From positions 186,001 to 250,000 of the forward strand of contig JANTUC010000007.1 in assembly GCA_026873275.1 (NCBI GenBank): 64,000 nucleotides of DNA. Reading direction: 5' to 3'. Source of the DNA: Pseudopithomyces maydicus. Its lineage: Eukaryota; Ascomycota; Dothideomycetes; Pleosporales; Didymosphaeriaceae. The translations under genes were made by a program, and so were the position numbers. Shown piece by piece: positions 46,985-57,961 of the stretch; position 1 is the first letter of the stretch; each line of letters opens with the position of its first letter. The notes under the pieces were generated by a model, which had not been told where the DNA came from, did no database searches, and was given only the letters and a program-made list of their open reading frames with translations.

Positions 46985-47536
46985 GGCGATGAAAGAACGG
47001 CGCTGCCCAGCTGGATTGTTCGTGGATGGATTGAGCAGTCTTATCGTTGCAAGAACAGCAGTCAGAAAACTTGATACGAGTCGCTAGGCTGAGGTTGGCG
47101 CGCCTTCCCCATTGGCGGTGGGTGTACAATACCAGGGTCGGTCCTTCCCGGGTTACTCAAGTGCCACATCAAAGGTTTTTCAGAAATACAACTATACAGC
47201 TGCGAGCTGTTAGAGTGCCGTCCGAAGTTTTTCTGGTACATTGGTGCCTTGACATTGGTGCCTTGACATTGTGAATTACATTGTAACTTACCATACAGTA
47301 GCAGTGAAAGATCACTACACCCTCCCCCTTCCCAATATCACTATTCCCTTCCCAACCTCGAGTGAAAAGCTCCCAACTAGGCTACTCCAAGGCAAATGCA
47401 TCCACATATAAGCATAAATTTCTCTCAAGCATCCCTCTCGCTCTCTCTCACCCGCCTCGCAACCTCAACCCCTCTCCCCCAAATCAAAGCAGATCTAACC
47501 ACCACCTCTCAGATCTCAAGAAACAACGACCAAAAA
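46985..47536. promoter_or_regulatory. Divergent promoter region between the 2EXR gene and the membrane-protein gene
   Basis: About 550 bp between the two start codons. A short direct repeat GGTGCCTTGACATT is present twice near 47244-47271. A pyrimidine-rich leader (CTCTCTCTCACC) precedes the plus-strand start. No further element recognised. Confidence 0.45.
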
Positions 47537-48245
47537 ATGGCCACCCACGGCACCGGCCCCGGCGGCCCCCCGATCCCCATCAACCCCCTCCCGCTCCCGC
47601 TCCCGCTCCCGCTCCCCCCGCAAACCCCCCACTCACCTTCACCCAGCTCGTCCACCGCATCAAGAAGATCCTCGCCCACATCTTCCTCTTCCTCAGCTCC
47701 ACGGCCACGCTCACAGCAACCTACTTCAGCGCCCGCGCCCTCTCGCCCCCTGGACCCCCTCGCAAACCCCCATCCTCGTCGCGCTGGTCTCCCTCCTCAT
47801 CATCGACCTCTTCGCCCTCATGTACCTCTCCACCTTGGTATTTTTCATCGTCGTCACGGCGTTCGCGTCCTCGGGGCGCGCCGCGCGCTACATCGATGCG
47901 TGCTTCAGAAAGGTGAGCAACGCGGCGTTGTTTGGGGCTTTGTACGTGCTGTATGTGGCGCTGACGGTGGCGATGATCATGGCGACGTGTTTTGCGGCGT
48001 GGGAATTGAGGGGTAGGCCGAGGGTTGAGCCGGGGCTGGTGATCGCGTTGATGTTGTTAGGGCCGTTGGATGTCCTGCTCGTGGGGTGCATGTTGGTGTT
48101 CGTGGGGTGTGAGCTTGTGGACTTGTTCGATTTTAAGGGGAGGGCGAAGGTAAGGTGGAGGAACTTGGGTGCTTTGAGGATGCCGGAGAGGACGAGGGAG
48201 GAGGCGTTGGAGTTGGTGAGGAGGGAGTTTGAGATGGGTGTTTGA
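47537..48245 (+). CDS. Four-helix integral membrane protein, function unknown (two homopolymer frame breaks)
   Basis: Not recognised as a named family. Starts at 47537 (MATHGTGPGGPPIPINPLPLP) with a Pro/Leu slippage region. The frame changes twice, each time repaired by one extra C. At C6 47613-47618 (or the next C6) the reading becomes NPPLTFTQLVHRIKKILAHI. At C5 near 47743 it becomes ARALSPPWTPSQTPILVALVSLL. The repaired protein of about 236 residues has four hydrophobic helices: AHIFLFLSSTATLTATYF, ILVALVSLLIIDLFALMY with the adjoining LVFFIVVTAFA, ALYVLYVALTVAMIMATCF and VIALMLLGPLDVLLVGCML. A soluble, charged C-terminus (ERTREEALELVRREFE) follows. This layout resembles small fungal MARVEL-like or uncharacterised membrane proteins. 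The alternative is a pseudogene. Confidence 0.62.
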
Positions 48246-48300
48246 AGGGGTGGGATGAGGGGGAATGGTGGTGAATGTGGTGTCAAATTGAGGGAATGGG

Positions 48301-48360
48301 TATTTGAGCGCTGAGCATTTGGGCGCTCAGCATTTGGGCGCTGAGTATTTGAGCGCTGGG
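48301..48360. repeat. Four tandem 15-bp units
   Basis: TATTTGAGCGCTGAG, CATTTGGGCGCTCAG, CATTTGGGCGCTGAG and TATTTGAGCGCTGGG follow one another without gaps. Each unit contains AGCGCT or GGCGCT. Confidence 0.88.
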
Positions 48361-49354
48361 ACTTTGAGATTCTGAGATAGAATGTCGGTCGCAATTGTTT
48401 TGATGTAATGCGCCCCGATCTATGTCACTCGGCGCATCATGGGCATACGAGCTGGTTGAAATATGGCGAATTGATCATAACGGCTGCCATCTGCTCTAGT
48501 AAATTCGATATTGTAACAGCGTATGACTTAAAATACAAAGCATATTTTAGTATGAACCCTACAACGTAGTGAAACACTGCACAATGCTGAACCAGCTTCT
48601 GTACTCGCCTGTATACTTAATCCATGTCCTGATGATTCGCTCTGTCGCTTCCAGGATTAGTTGCGGTGCATATGCATTTCGTACAGAAAGGGGTCTGTAT
48701 CCGTCGAAGAGACACAAAAGTCCCCACCTGTTAATCACCTTTTCTTTCGTTCTATCGAGCTTGGCATATCGTTTACCCGGTTTTGTCTTGATACGCGACG
48801 AGCCCTTTGGTCTAAAATTAACTTTAGACATTGATAAGCATAGTGCCATTCTTTGGTCAAACACAGCGCTCGAACCCGAGTTGCTGAAGCGTACGACGTT
48901 CGCGAGAGTAGCGAATAGCAACTAGGGGAGCGATGTAAGTTACTGTACTTGCCGGCTTGCTCAGCATTACCATGCACGATGTGAACACCATCGGGTGACC
49001 AGCGATGGTTACATTAAAGAACGGAAAGACGGGATTCTCGTACGCTCCGGGTCCACTTTAAGTAGGCGCCAAAAACCCCGGCTCTTCGGACCCTGCCGTG
49101 ATTGGCTCCTTCAACATCATCCAAGCTTCTTCGCCCCCTCGCATAAACTACTTAGCACTAGACAGTAACTTAGAAATCCTTCCAGGAGCCATTCAAAACC
49201 ACCATCGGAGCCCCTTGTGTTCTCGTCGTTCCTTTCGCGCCCTCGTGAAAAGTGTCACTCGCTCACGCGTCCTCAGTCGTTCACTAATTTACGCTTCTTT
49301 CACACCCCCTTTTATAAAATAATACATTCGCTACCGAATTAATCACACGCTAAA
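48361..49354. other. Intergenic region, no gene supported
   Basis: About 1 kb. Two overlapping open frames of about 120 codons on opposite strands (48559-48921 and 48569-48925) lack any recognisable domain. The part before 49355 is the promoter and leader of the GPI-type protein gene. Confidence 0.45.
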
Positions 49355-50068
49355 ATGTACGCCAAAACATCTGTCGCTGTGCTCCTCGGCCTCGCTGCGG
49401 CGACCTCCGCCCAGACCACTTCCGGATCTTCCAATTCCACGGCCGCGAAGCCCAGCGGACCCGTCGTCACGCTCGTCATCCCAGGCGCCGACAACCTCCC
49501 TGGCGACCAGAAGATGCCTCTTGTGGGCTCCATCGTGGAAGTCAAAGATGCTCAGACTACCCTCGCTGTTAAATGCGTCCCCGGCACGGATGAGACTATC
49601 TGCGGCATGCCTGATGACGGGATGACGGTCACCAAGGGCCCTTCCAAAATGGTCATGGCTACATCATACCCTGCTTGGGACGAGAATGGCGATGAAGAAG
49701 ACCAGGAGTACAAAGGCGTCTGGGTAGAATACGGATGGGATTGCAGCCTCGGCGGATCGAGTACGGCGGAGTGCTCATACCATGCCACAGCCACCGCGAC
49801 TAACTCGGCCGACTCGTCGAAGGTGTCTTCTTTCATGGCCGAAGTGACTGAGCAGGGTGAGAACCCAGTTGTTAAGCTGAGCGGAAAGGAACTGGAGGAC
49901 GCACAGTTCCCGGTCACAATTACGGCGGGTACGGAGAAGACGGAGGCAAGCAAAACCGACAGTGGGTCTGCAAAGGAGAGCTCCACTGACTCTCCGGGTG
50001 CCGCTTCAGGTGTGAAGATTGGTGGTTACGGCATTGCCGGTGCGATCGCTGCTTTGTTCTTGCTTTGA
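49355..50068 (+). CDS. Secreted GPI-anchored cell-wall/surface protein, function unknown
   Basis: A single-exon gene for 237 residues. It starts with a classical signal peptide (MYAKTSVAVLLGLAAATSAQ, cleavage after Ala-Gln likely). A moderately conserved extracellular domain has four Cys residues (VKCVPGTDETICG, YGWDCSLGG, AECSYHA), which could form two disulfides. The C-terminal quarter is Ser/Thr/Lys-rich, ending with a small-residue site (SPGAASG) and a hydrophobic tail (IAGAIAALFLL), as expected for GPI attachment. Asn-Ser-Thr glycosylation sites occur near residue 27. No enzyme motif was seen. Similar Ser/Thr-rich proteins are common in ascomycete walls. Confidence 0.85.
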   Translation: MYAKTSVAVLLGLAAATSAQTTSGSSNSTAAKPSGPVVTLVIPGADNLPGDQKMPLVGSIVEVKDAQTTLAVKCVPGTDETICGMPDDGMTVTKGPSKMVMATSYPAWDENGDEEDQEYKGVWVEYGWDCSLGGSSTAECSYHATATATNSADSSKVSSFMAEVTEQGENPVVKLSGKELEDAQFPVTITAGTEKTEASKTDSGSAKESSTDSPGAASGVKIGGYGIAGAIAALFLL

Positions 50069-50444
50069 GCATAGTACTATATATTGAAGATACCCAATGT
50101 TACCTTCTCAGTAAGCATATTGAGGCCGTCCCCTCGTCGTATACCATCAATGTTATAACGCTTGAAGTCTATCATGACCCCTATTATCCTTGCTGCTCAG
50201 GTGGTGTGTACATCAGATGACATTTTACCATGAGAGGCATGTACTGCGTAGTTGGTGGGACTAGCTGCGACGATCATGAACCGGATCCACGTACGTGGGT
50301 CGGATGCAGGGTCAAGCCTCAAGTCGAATCGAAGACGCCACTGTAACCAGCAGCATGGATGGACAAATCAGAATATCGCAACAGCAATAAGATACATCAC
50401 TTACATTGTTGCATAATGCGATGCACCTACAAACACTCCAAGCC

Positions 50445-51346
50445 CTAAGTGTATTTACTCACCATCTCCATGATAGCCTCATTCGTCTCCTTCGCATTCG
50501 TCGCATTCAAATAATGCGCCCCTCCTTCCACAATACTCAATTTCTTTTCCTTGCTTCCCGTGAACATTTCAATCTGCTCAGACTGTATCCGACTCCCATA
50601 AGGCGCATCATCTGTACCCTGCAGCCAATACACCGGACACTCCACATCCCCCAACCTCACCGTCAACGAATCCCTACTCAACAAGCAAATGACCGCCATC
50701 CTCGCCTTGCGCCTCCCCTCATCCCCAGCATACACCTTCTTCAACACACCCGTCCAAAACCCCGTCGACTCCTCCGTCGCATGAGCCCCAAACCCAAAGC
50801 TAGCCACCATCCCACACCACTCATCCTGAATCTCAAAGTCCGGCGTGGCCGTCGCACTCGTCCACGCAGATACAAACGGCTGCAAAAGCGGCGCCGGATC
50901 CCAACACCCCTTCTCCCTCGTCTCCTGGGTCTCCGCATCCATACTTGTTCCCAGTGGAAGCAGCCCGAGGATACGCGACGGCGCGAGAAGAGCCATCCGC
51001 ACTACCATCCACCCACCTTGGCTAGTGCCGAGGGCAAACGCCTTCTCGACGCCTAGCGCGGTCATTACTTGGAGGGCGGCCGCCGCGGAGTCCCAGTACG
51101 TGAAGTGGCTAGCCTTTGAAGGGAAAGATGTGGAGCCGTGGCCGAGGGGCTCGATGGCCAGGATGTTGAGGGTAGAGGAGAGTTTTGGGTCGTCGAATTG
51201 GGGGTGAAGAGGGCGGTCGTCATGCACATTGAGTTTATGCAGACGAGGGTTGGCTTTGAGGGGTCGATTTTGTCGTTGGAGAGGCGGTAGCCGACGTTGA
51301 GGTCACCGAGGTGGGTGAGGGTGATTGCGATGGTGGAGGATGCCAT
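50445..51346 (-). CDS. Alpha/beta hydrolase fold protein (one homopolymer frame break)
   Basis: An alpha/beta hydrolase of unknown substrate. The N-terminus at 51346 reads MASSTIAITLTHLGDLNVGY, then PTLVCINSMCMTTALFTP. At G5 51200-51204 (C5 on the coding strand) the frame shifts; one extra base gives TPQFDDPKLSSTLNILAIEPLGHGSTS, the expected strand leading to the His-Gly turn. The nucleophile elbow is GTSQGG (Ser nucleophile), followed by a cap domain and PVYWLQGTDDAPYG, which supplies the acid. The His is in EGGAHYLNATN near the end. All three catalytic residues are present and the repaired length is about 300 residues. I read it as a functional gene with a sequence error. The alternative start at 51227 would lose the first two strands. 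Confidence 0.82.
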
Positions 51347-53010
51347 GGTTGGTATGTGGAAGATGAGATGTAGGACTGGAGTTGAGAGGATTACTGGTTG
51401 TTTGGGATAAATGAGAATGGTCTGCTCAGAGACAGTCCGATGTAGGCGATGGACTAGGATCCATCAATAAGTGGTCAAGCGGGTCTACTGGAGGCGGTTA
51501 CGAGGCGGAATCGGGCCGACTTTTTACACTGGTCCGGCGCAAAGTACCGCTCAATCAGAGATACCCAGTTAGTGAAGATCGCGTTTAAGATTGGGTAGAT
51601 ATAGAGTTAGATTTTCCAAACGCATACAATTATGTCTATTGTCCACTCTCTTGCTAAAACGAGGTTCTCGAAAGTATTGATGATTCCACGAATCGGAAGA
51701 CTTCACTTTGCATGCTGCGCTGCTGCGCGGATACTTTCTCCATCTTGTAGAGAAATAACTCTAAAGCTTCTTTGCTAAGATTCTGTCTATATAATTCAAC
51801 GAAATCCCTGTAATCATCCGGAGAACTAAGACGGAGGACCTGCAGTGTCCTGGGTAAGGTAAGTTGTGCCATCCTTTGCTGATTCATCCAACGACAAGGG
51901 TAACCTATGGACCCTAAGCGAGATTCTATTGTTCTTGAACAACCGACACTGAGCCCATGATGGTGATGTTAGAAGATGGGGAGGTATACCTGGTGCCCGA
52001 AACGCCGAAGGATGGCTTTTAGGGTGACATGAATCAAGACTGTAATTATCGGGCGTCGTATCTCAAGTGAAATAGGGACAGCTTGACCTATGTTTGGTAG
52101 CCTGTATTTAGTAATTTGGCTTGAGGCATTTTACATTCGATGCCGGGCTGGAACAATGCTCAATTTCGTAGGATGGAGACTACATTGTATCCAAATGGTT
52201 CAAGCATAGAGATTCTCAAAACTAGGTAGCTTCAAATCAGGTTTGAGAAGTTGCATGCCCCTGTGGAAAATAGCGTATCTCTTTTAACGAGTTGAAAGCA
52301 TGTGAGTCAATTTCTTGACGAAAAATGTCCTAGGCACCATAAACCTGAAAGATTAAAGTGTTCGTCTTCGTGTGAAAGCCCACGATCTTCATCAATATTC
52401 ATCGCGCCAATATGCCATTCACCAATGCATGCCAAGTTTGTGAAAATCAAATAATACCAGCTTGTGTTGCTTTTGGTATTAGTCATGTTCTTAGTATACC
52501 AGCCGTTCGATCGTGTAGCCAAGTCGCTGAGCTTACGCCAATACCCTTACCCCACCACTCTAGAAGCTGCGCCATTCTAGGCGGCTCTTGAGGCCAAGAT
52601 CTTAGAACGAACTGGGATGACGACACAAAGCAACACATTGGGGACGAAAATGCTTGTCTAAATCCCCGGAACATCCGAAAGCTGGAAATCGGCGCGCATA
52701 CCGGTTTACTTGCAGAATTGATGCCTCTCGGCAACATCGTCTTGACTAGGCAATGTCCCAATTACGTACGCCGTGGCGCCTTGGGGATCGAGAATATATC
52801 TCCACATCCTGAAAAGATACAGATTGGATGGAGTTGATAGTTTATCTTGGCTGTACATGTATGGCGCTCTTAGAGGAGGGGAGGCTTACGAAGATACGCC
52901 GTGGCAGAACATACTTATAGTCGATAACTATTCCCTACCCATGTCTTGATAAGTTGGCTAAAGCCTGCTGTGTCAATAGTGAGAGTAGTAGTTTTCTATT
53001 CATCCTAGTC
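51347..53010. other. Intergenic region with one doubtful small ORF
   Basis: About 1.66 kb without a supported gene. A 77-codon minus-strand frame at 51654-51887 (MNQQRMAQLTLPRTLQ...) has helical, amphipathic-looking content (LELYRQ, EALELFLYKMEKVSAQ) and could be a small gene or a fragment of a longer one. I do not call it because there is no supporting exon, motif or context. Confidence 0.45.
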
Positions 53011-55050
53011 ATGGCTAGAGGACTACAGCTCACAGTCTTCGCGTTGACTCTATTGCTCACAACGTCACAAGCATGGCCAACATATCATTTTTCTAAGCGA
53101 CAGTCCCCTGGGAATAGCCCGCCAGCGCAGTCTGAAGATCCTACATTTGAGGAGGAATATGATTTCATCATTGCTGGAGGTATGAAACCCTTACCGCTCA
53201 ACGATCCAAGCTAATCTTTCAGGTGGCACCGCTGGTCTCACTCTTGCCAATCGCTTGACGGAGTCGGGTAGATTCTCCGTACTCTGTCTAGAGGCAGGTT
53301 TCAATCCTGAAATAGTTGAAGCATACGCGACTCCAGGTGGAAACCAATTTCTCAAAGGCAGCGCCGTCGACTGGGGCTTCCTGACTACACCGCAAGAGAA
53401 CTTGGGCGGTCGCACGCTGCAATATTTGCGTGGGCGAGCACTTGGCGGATCAAGTGTTACGAATGGACTTTATTACGCTCGTGGGTCGTCTCACGTGTAT
53501 GATCGGTGGGTTGAACTTGGGAACCCTGGCTGGGGTTGGGACGACGTATTCCCGTTATTTCGTAAATCTACGAAAATAAATCCGCCAAATACACCACAGC
53601 TCTCTGCATTCAGCCAGGAGTACAAGACATACGATGAGTGAGTCAATACTCTCTTTATTTATCAGGCTAACAGTGGACTAGATCCGTATACGGTGGAGGT
53701 CCACTCGAGCTAGGCTTTCAGGGCTACGTTACCGAGTCAACAAATTCTTTTGTTATCGCATGTTCCGAAGCCGCCGATATACCCATTGTCGAAGATCTGA
53801 ATTCTGGTGTCGGTCAGGGTGTCAAACTAGGCACTGCGACCGTGAATTCACAGCTCCGCAGATCTTCCAGTTACGACAGTTTCTATCAGCAAGCGCGAAA
53901 CCGTACGAATCTTCGCGTTCTTTTCAACGCACCAGTAACAGGTATTGCGTTTAGCGACACCAGCAGCGACAATGCAACTACGAACTGGAATGAGACCACA
54001 CAAACGCTGCCGAGAGCTATCGGGGTCAGTTATATCCAACACTCTACAGGATTTGTAAGACAGGCGCGAGCGCGCAAAGAAGTCATTCTCAGTATGGGCG
54101 CATTCCACACGCCTCAACTACTGATGGTTTCGGGTATTGGACCAGAAGCAGAGCTTCGAAAGGTAGGAGTACAGCCTGTACACATCAATGAGAACGTGGG
54201 ACAACACTTGGACGACCATTCCGTGTTCTCGATCATGGCTCGTGTGAACCCGAATGCTTCGACCACCAATATGTCTTCTACTCCGGATAATCTGCAAGCC
54301 GCCCAAGCACAGTTCTACAACAATCTTACGGGTCCTTATACCGCACCTTCTGGTATCACAAATGGGTTCAAGAAACTCTCGGTCGAAGAACTTGAGTCCA
54401 TTGGAGCTGGTGCTGTGATCGACGCTGGATTAGCAAATCAATCGCACATCGAGTTTTTGTTCGAGACCGTATGGTATCCATGGATCCCGACTCCGTACTA
54501 TACGCCATTGCCAAACGAATCCTACATTAGTGTGACTGCAAGCTCTATGGTGCAGCTGAGTCGCGGCAATGTCACACTGAGGACAAACTCGATGAGCGAT
54601 GCACCTCTGATCAATCCAAACTACTACGAAGATGAGACAGACGGGATCATGGGAATCCATTCATTCCGCTATCTTCGTGACATCCTACGTCACCCATCTC
54701 TGGCTCAGTACACAATCGGCGACAACGCTGGGGAAGTTTCACCCGGTCCAGAAGTAGCTGATGATGATGACGAAGCGATTCTACAGTACATCAAGAACAA
54801 TACTATACCCAATTGGCATGCGTCAGGAACGGCGCGGATGCGACCAGAGGCCGATGGCGGCGTTGTAGATCCACGTTTGAGGGTTTATGGCGTGGAAGGG
54901 CTTCGAGTCATCGATTGTTCAATCATGCCCGTGCTACCAGATGTCAACATCTTGGCCGCTGTGTACATGATAGCCGAGAAAGGGGCTGAAATGATAAAGG
55001 AAGACTGGGGGGATCTGGGCTATGAAGAAAAGAAGAAACGCGGCTTGTGA
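53011..55050 (+). CDS. Secreted GMC oxidoreductase (FAD-dependent)
   Basis: A glucose-methanol-choline family flavoprotein; family members oxidise alcohols such as aryl alcohols, glucose or methanol, many outside the cell. Three exons, 53011-53179, 53223-53637 and 53682-55050, with introns of 43 and 44 bp and closing phases, give 650 residues. The start at 53011 gives a clean signal peptide (MARGLQLTVFALTLLLTTSQA). The FAD-binding Rossmann loop is IIAGGGTAGLTLANRL. The GMC signatures are visible: GRALGGSSVTNGLYYARGS near residue 150 and GAFHTPQLLMVSGIGP in the middle. The catalytic His lies in NWHASGTARM, and the C-terminal FAD contact is VIDCSIMPVLPDVNILAAVYMIAEKGAEMI. Several N-glycosylation sites support secretion. 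The exact substrate cannot be read; the family also contains aryl-alcohol oxidases and patulin-type dehydrogenases. Confidence 0.92.
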
Positions 55051-55487
55051 AGAGAGTACTGAGGTGGTAGCCAATCAGTCAGACGTGAATGAATCCAGAA
55101 TCCAAACGCGTTTTATGCCTCTTCGCGATTCCTATTGGTTCTTCTTATTAAATACGGACTGCGGATTGACGTCAATACGTATACGTACTAAGACGCTAAG
55201 CCCCAAGTAGGTACGGCACTAGCTCGGTGCCACTCGTATTCGGAACGACGTATTAGTATATACGACGTATCGTATTACGACGATGATTAGCGTGTACCAA
55301 CTGCGGCGGTGCATAGACGTTTTCACTACAATACCAGTAGCCATTGACGACCCTGCTCCAGATCCCCGTCACAAGTCTAAAAAAATAAATTTATATAATC
55401 GTCGGTGCTTCGCTATGCCTTAACTACAATCATCGTGCTCCTTGCCTCCTGATAAAACATCATTGTTACCTCCGACCACCTTCGAGT
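55051..55487. other. Intergenic region between the GMC oxidoreductase and glucosyltransferase genes
   Basis: About 440 bp with CG-TA-rich short motifs (CGTATTACGACG near 55260-55280). It holds the promoter of the downstream gene. Nothing else recognised. Confidence 0.45.
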
Positions 55488-57908
55488 ATGGATAACGATT
55501 TACATCACGATGATCCTCCGCCCGCCTATACTGAGATAGATGGACGTGTGACCATCGATCTGGACTCAAAAATTGCCCGGTCATTCGCCAAGCTAGTACC
55601 CGACCCTCCCGCCTACAACCCTGCTTCCGTGTCGAAGGATACCCCTTCCCATCAAACGCCTTGGAAAATCCGCCTCAATGTTGTCATTCAAGTAGTAGGA
55701 TCCAGAGGCGATGTACAGCCGTTCATTGCACTTGGTCAAGAGTTGCAATCATACGGCCATCGCGTTCGCATAGCAACACACGACTGCTTTGCATCGTTTG
55801 TCGGGGAATCAAATCTGGATTTTTTTCCTATTGGTGGCGATCCACATGATCTCATGGCCTATATGGTCAAGAATCCTGGATTAATTCCGTCTATGGATTC
55901 TCTGCTTTCTGGAGATATCCAGCGGAAGCGTACTATGGTTGAGCATATGTTGAAAGGTTGTTGGAAGAGTTGTATCGAAACTGCTCCAGGAGATGAGAGA
56001 CCATTCGTTGCCGATGCCATTATAGCAAATCCTCCATCTTTTGCACACATACACTGCGCACAAGCGCTCGGTATACCGTTACATATGATGTTTACCATGC
56101 CGTGGAGCAGCACAAGAGCGTTCCCACATCCTCTCGCCAACCTAAATGGAGCTCAGCTAGACCCGGGTGCGATGAACTTTGTATCATACAAAGTAGTCGA
56201 ATGGATGACATGGCAAGGCCTTGGCGATGTCATCAATGCTTTCAGAGCCAGCCTAGACCTTGAACGAATACCATCCTCTGTCGGACCAGATCTTGCTGAA
56301 ACGCTGAAAATCCCTTTCACTTACTGCTGGTCTCCATCTTTGGTTCCTAAACCCGCGGACTGGCCTTCTAATATTGACGTATGCGGGTTCTTCTTTCGAG
56401 AGCCACCGTCCTACTCACCGCCCTCGGATATCGAAAACTTTATCAGCAATGGGTCAAAACCAATATACATTGGGTTTGGGAGCATAGTCCTCGAGAATGC
56501 CACCGAAATGACAAAAATCATCATGGGGGCTATTCGTATGTCAGGAGTAAGAGCCATTATTTCTCGAGGTTGGAGTAAACTTGGGAGTGATTTGGCACCC
56601 CATGATATCGACTCAAATAACGTGCTATTTATCGATGATTGTCCACATGAGTGGCTGTTTCAACATGTTTCTGTTGTAGTACACCATGGTGGTGCTGGAA
56701 CAACAGCTTGCGGGTTACGCAATGCCTGTCCAACAATCATCGTACCTTTCTTTGGCGAGTAAGTACACCAAACATCTTCCCGACAGATTTATTTCTAATC
56801 CTTCACAATAGTCAGCCCTTCTGGGGTAGTATGATTGCAAACGCAGGCGCTGGTACGCCTCCTATGCCCCATAAGCTGTTGACGACAGAGAAGCTGAGCA
56901 ATGCAATCAAATACTGTCTACAGCCTACAGTTCTATCGGCAGCGCAACATATCTCTACTGAAATGAGCACTGAACAGGGCGTTAAAGAAGCTGCACGTTC
57001 TTTCCACGCGAATTTACCACAGGAAGACTATTCCTGTGATTTATTGCCTGAACGGCCTGCTGTTTGGCTGTACTCCAATAAACGTATGAGTGCTGATTTC
57101 AAGTTCAGTACAGCAGCAGCTCAGATATTGATCACTAGTAAAAAAGTCAAAGTTAAAGAATTGACTATGTACGTGTTCCGATAGGTGTAACACGAAAGGA
57201 TCGAGAGACTAACTCGTTTTTAGGTATCGACCACGGCCAATTACTATATCAAACCCACGATGGGATCCTGTCACTGGTGTGGGATCTTCATGTTTTTCTA
57301 CTGCCAGGATGATGAGTTCCTCTGCCGTTGACCTCGTAGCCTCACCGTATACTGTCATCTCACAAGCGGGTCCGAGCGATTCCGCTGCAAAAACGACAGG
57401 TAAAGCCATTGCGCAATTTGGCAAGAACTTTGGTAAATTCAACGGTCGAATGTTTCAAGGGATGATTGTAGACCTACCACTTGCTGCGGCGGAGGGCTTC
57501 CGGGCGGTGCCGAAGCTCTATGGAGAAGAAGTCAAATCCCACGGAGAGATAACAGATGCTGCTAGTGGTTTCACTGTTGCTGGTAAATCATTTATCAAAG
57601 ACATGACAGATGGCATGACAGGTATTTATCTGAAGCCTATGCAAGGGGCAAAAGAAGAAGGTGCTCTAGGCTTCGCGAAAGGAGCAGGAAAGGGGATCAT
57701 CGGCCTCACCACTAAGACTACGTCCGCTGCAATCGGTATTGTTGCGTATCCTGGGCAAGGAATCTCGAAGTCCCTCATCGCACCGTTCAAATCCACGACA
57801 AAGAAGACTATCATGGCACAAAGACATCTGGAAGGCGAGCATGCTCTCCTTACAGACACGCTATGGAAACAAGTGTTACAGGGGTTCGACGACTCAACTC
57901 TATATTGA
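55488..57908 (+). CDS. Family 28-type (sterol-like) UDP-glucosyltransferase with N-terminal PPxY motifs
   Basis: A fungal UDP-sugar glycosyltransferase related to sterol 3-beta-glucosyltransferases. Three exons (55488-56758, 56812-57168, 57224-57908; introns 53 and 55 bp) give 770 residues. The N-terminal domain starts IQVVGSRGDVQPFIALGQEL, and the C-terminal domain has the UDP-sugar site VVHHGGAGTTACGLRNACPT followed by FFGDQPFWG. The N-terminus holds two PPAY motifs (residues 11-14 and 40-43), candidate WW-domain/Rsp5 ligands. The C-terminal 130 residues have a Gly/Lys-rich amphipathic segment (GFAKGAGKGIIGL, then TSAAIGIVAYPGQGI) resembling the lipid-binding tail of Vps13/ATG2-like proteins, fitting a membrane substrate. 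No PH or GRAM domain like that of yeast Atg26 was seen. Confidence 0.87.
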
Positions 57909-57961
57909 TCCTGGAACACTAAAGCTCTACAAGCAACTGTGATGCTGCGTGAGATTATGCA

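Noticed and set aside
48559..48925. Overlapping ~120-codon open frames on both strands
   Set aside because: No recognisable motif, and neither strand has introns, signal peptide or conserved context. Probably chance.
50406..51056. 216-codon plus-strand open frame
   Set aside because: Antisense to the alpha/beta hydrolase, Arg/His/Pro-rich composition typical of a reverse-strand shadow.
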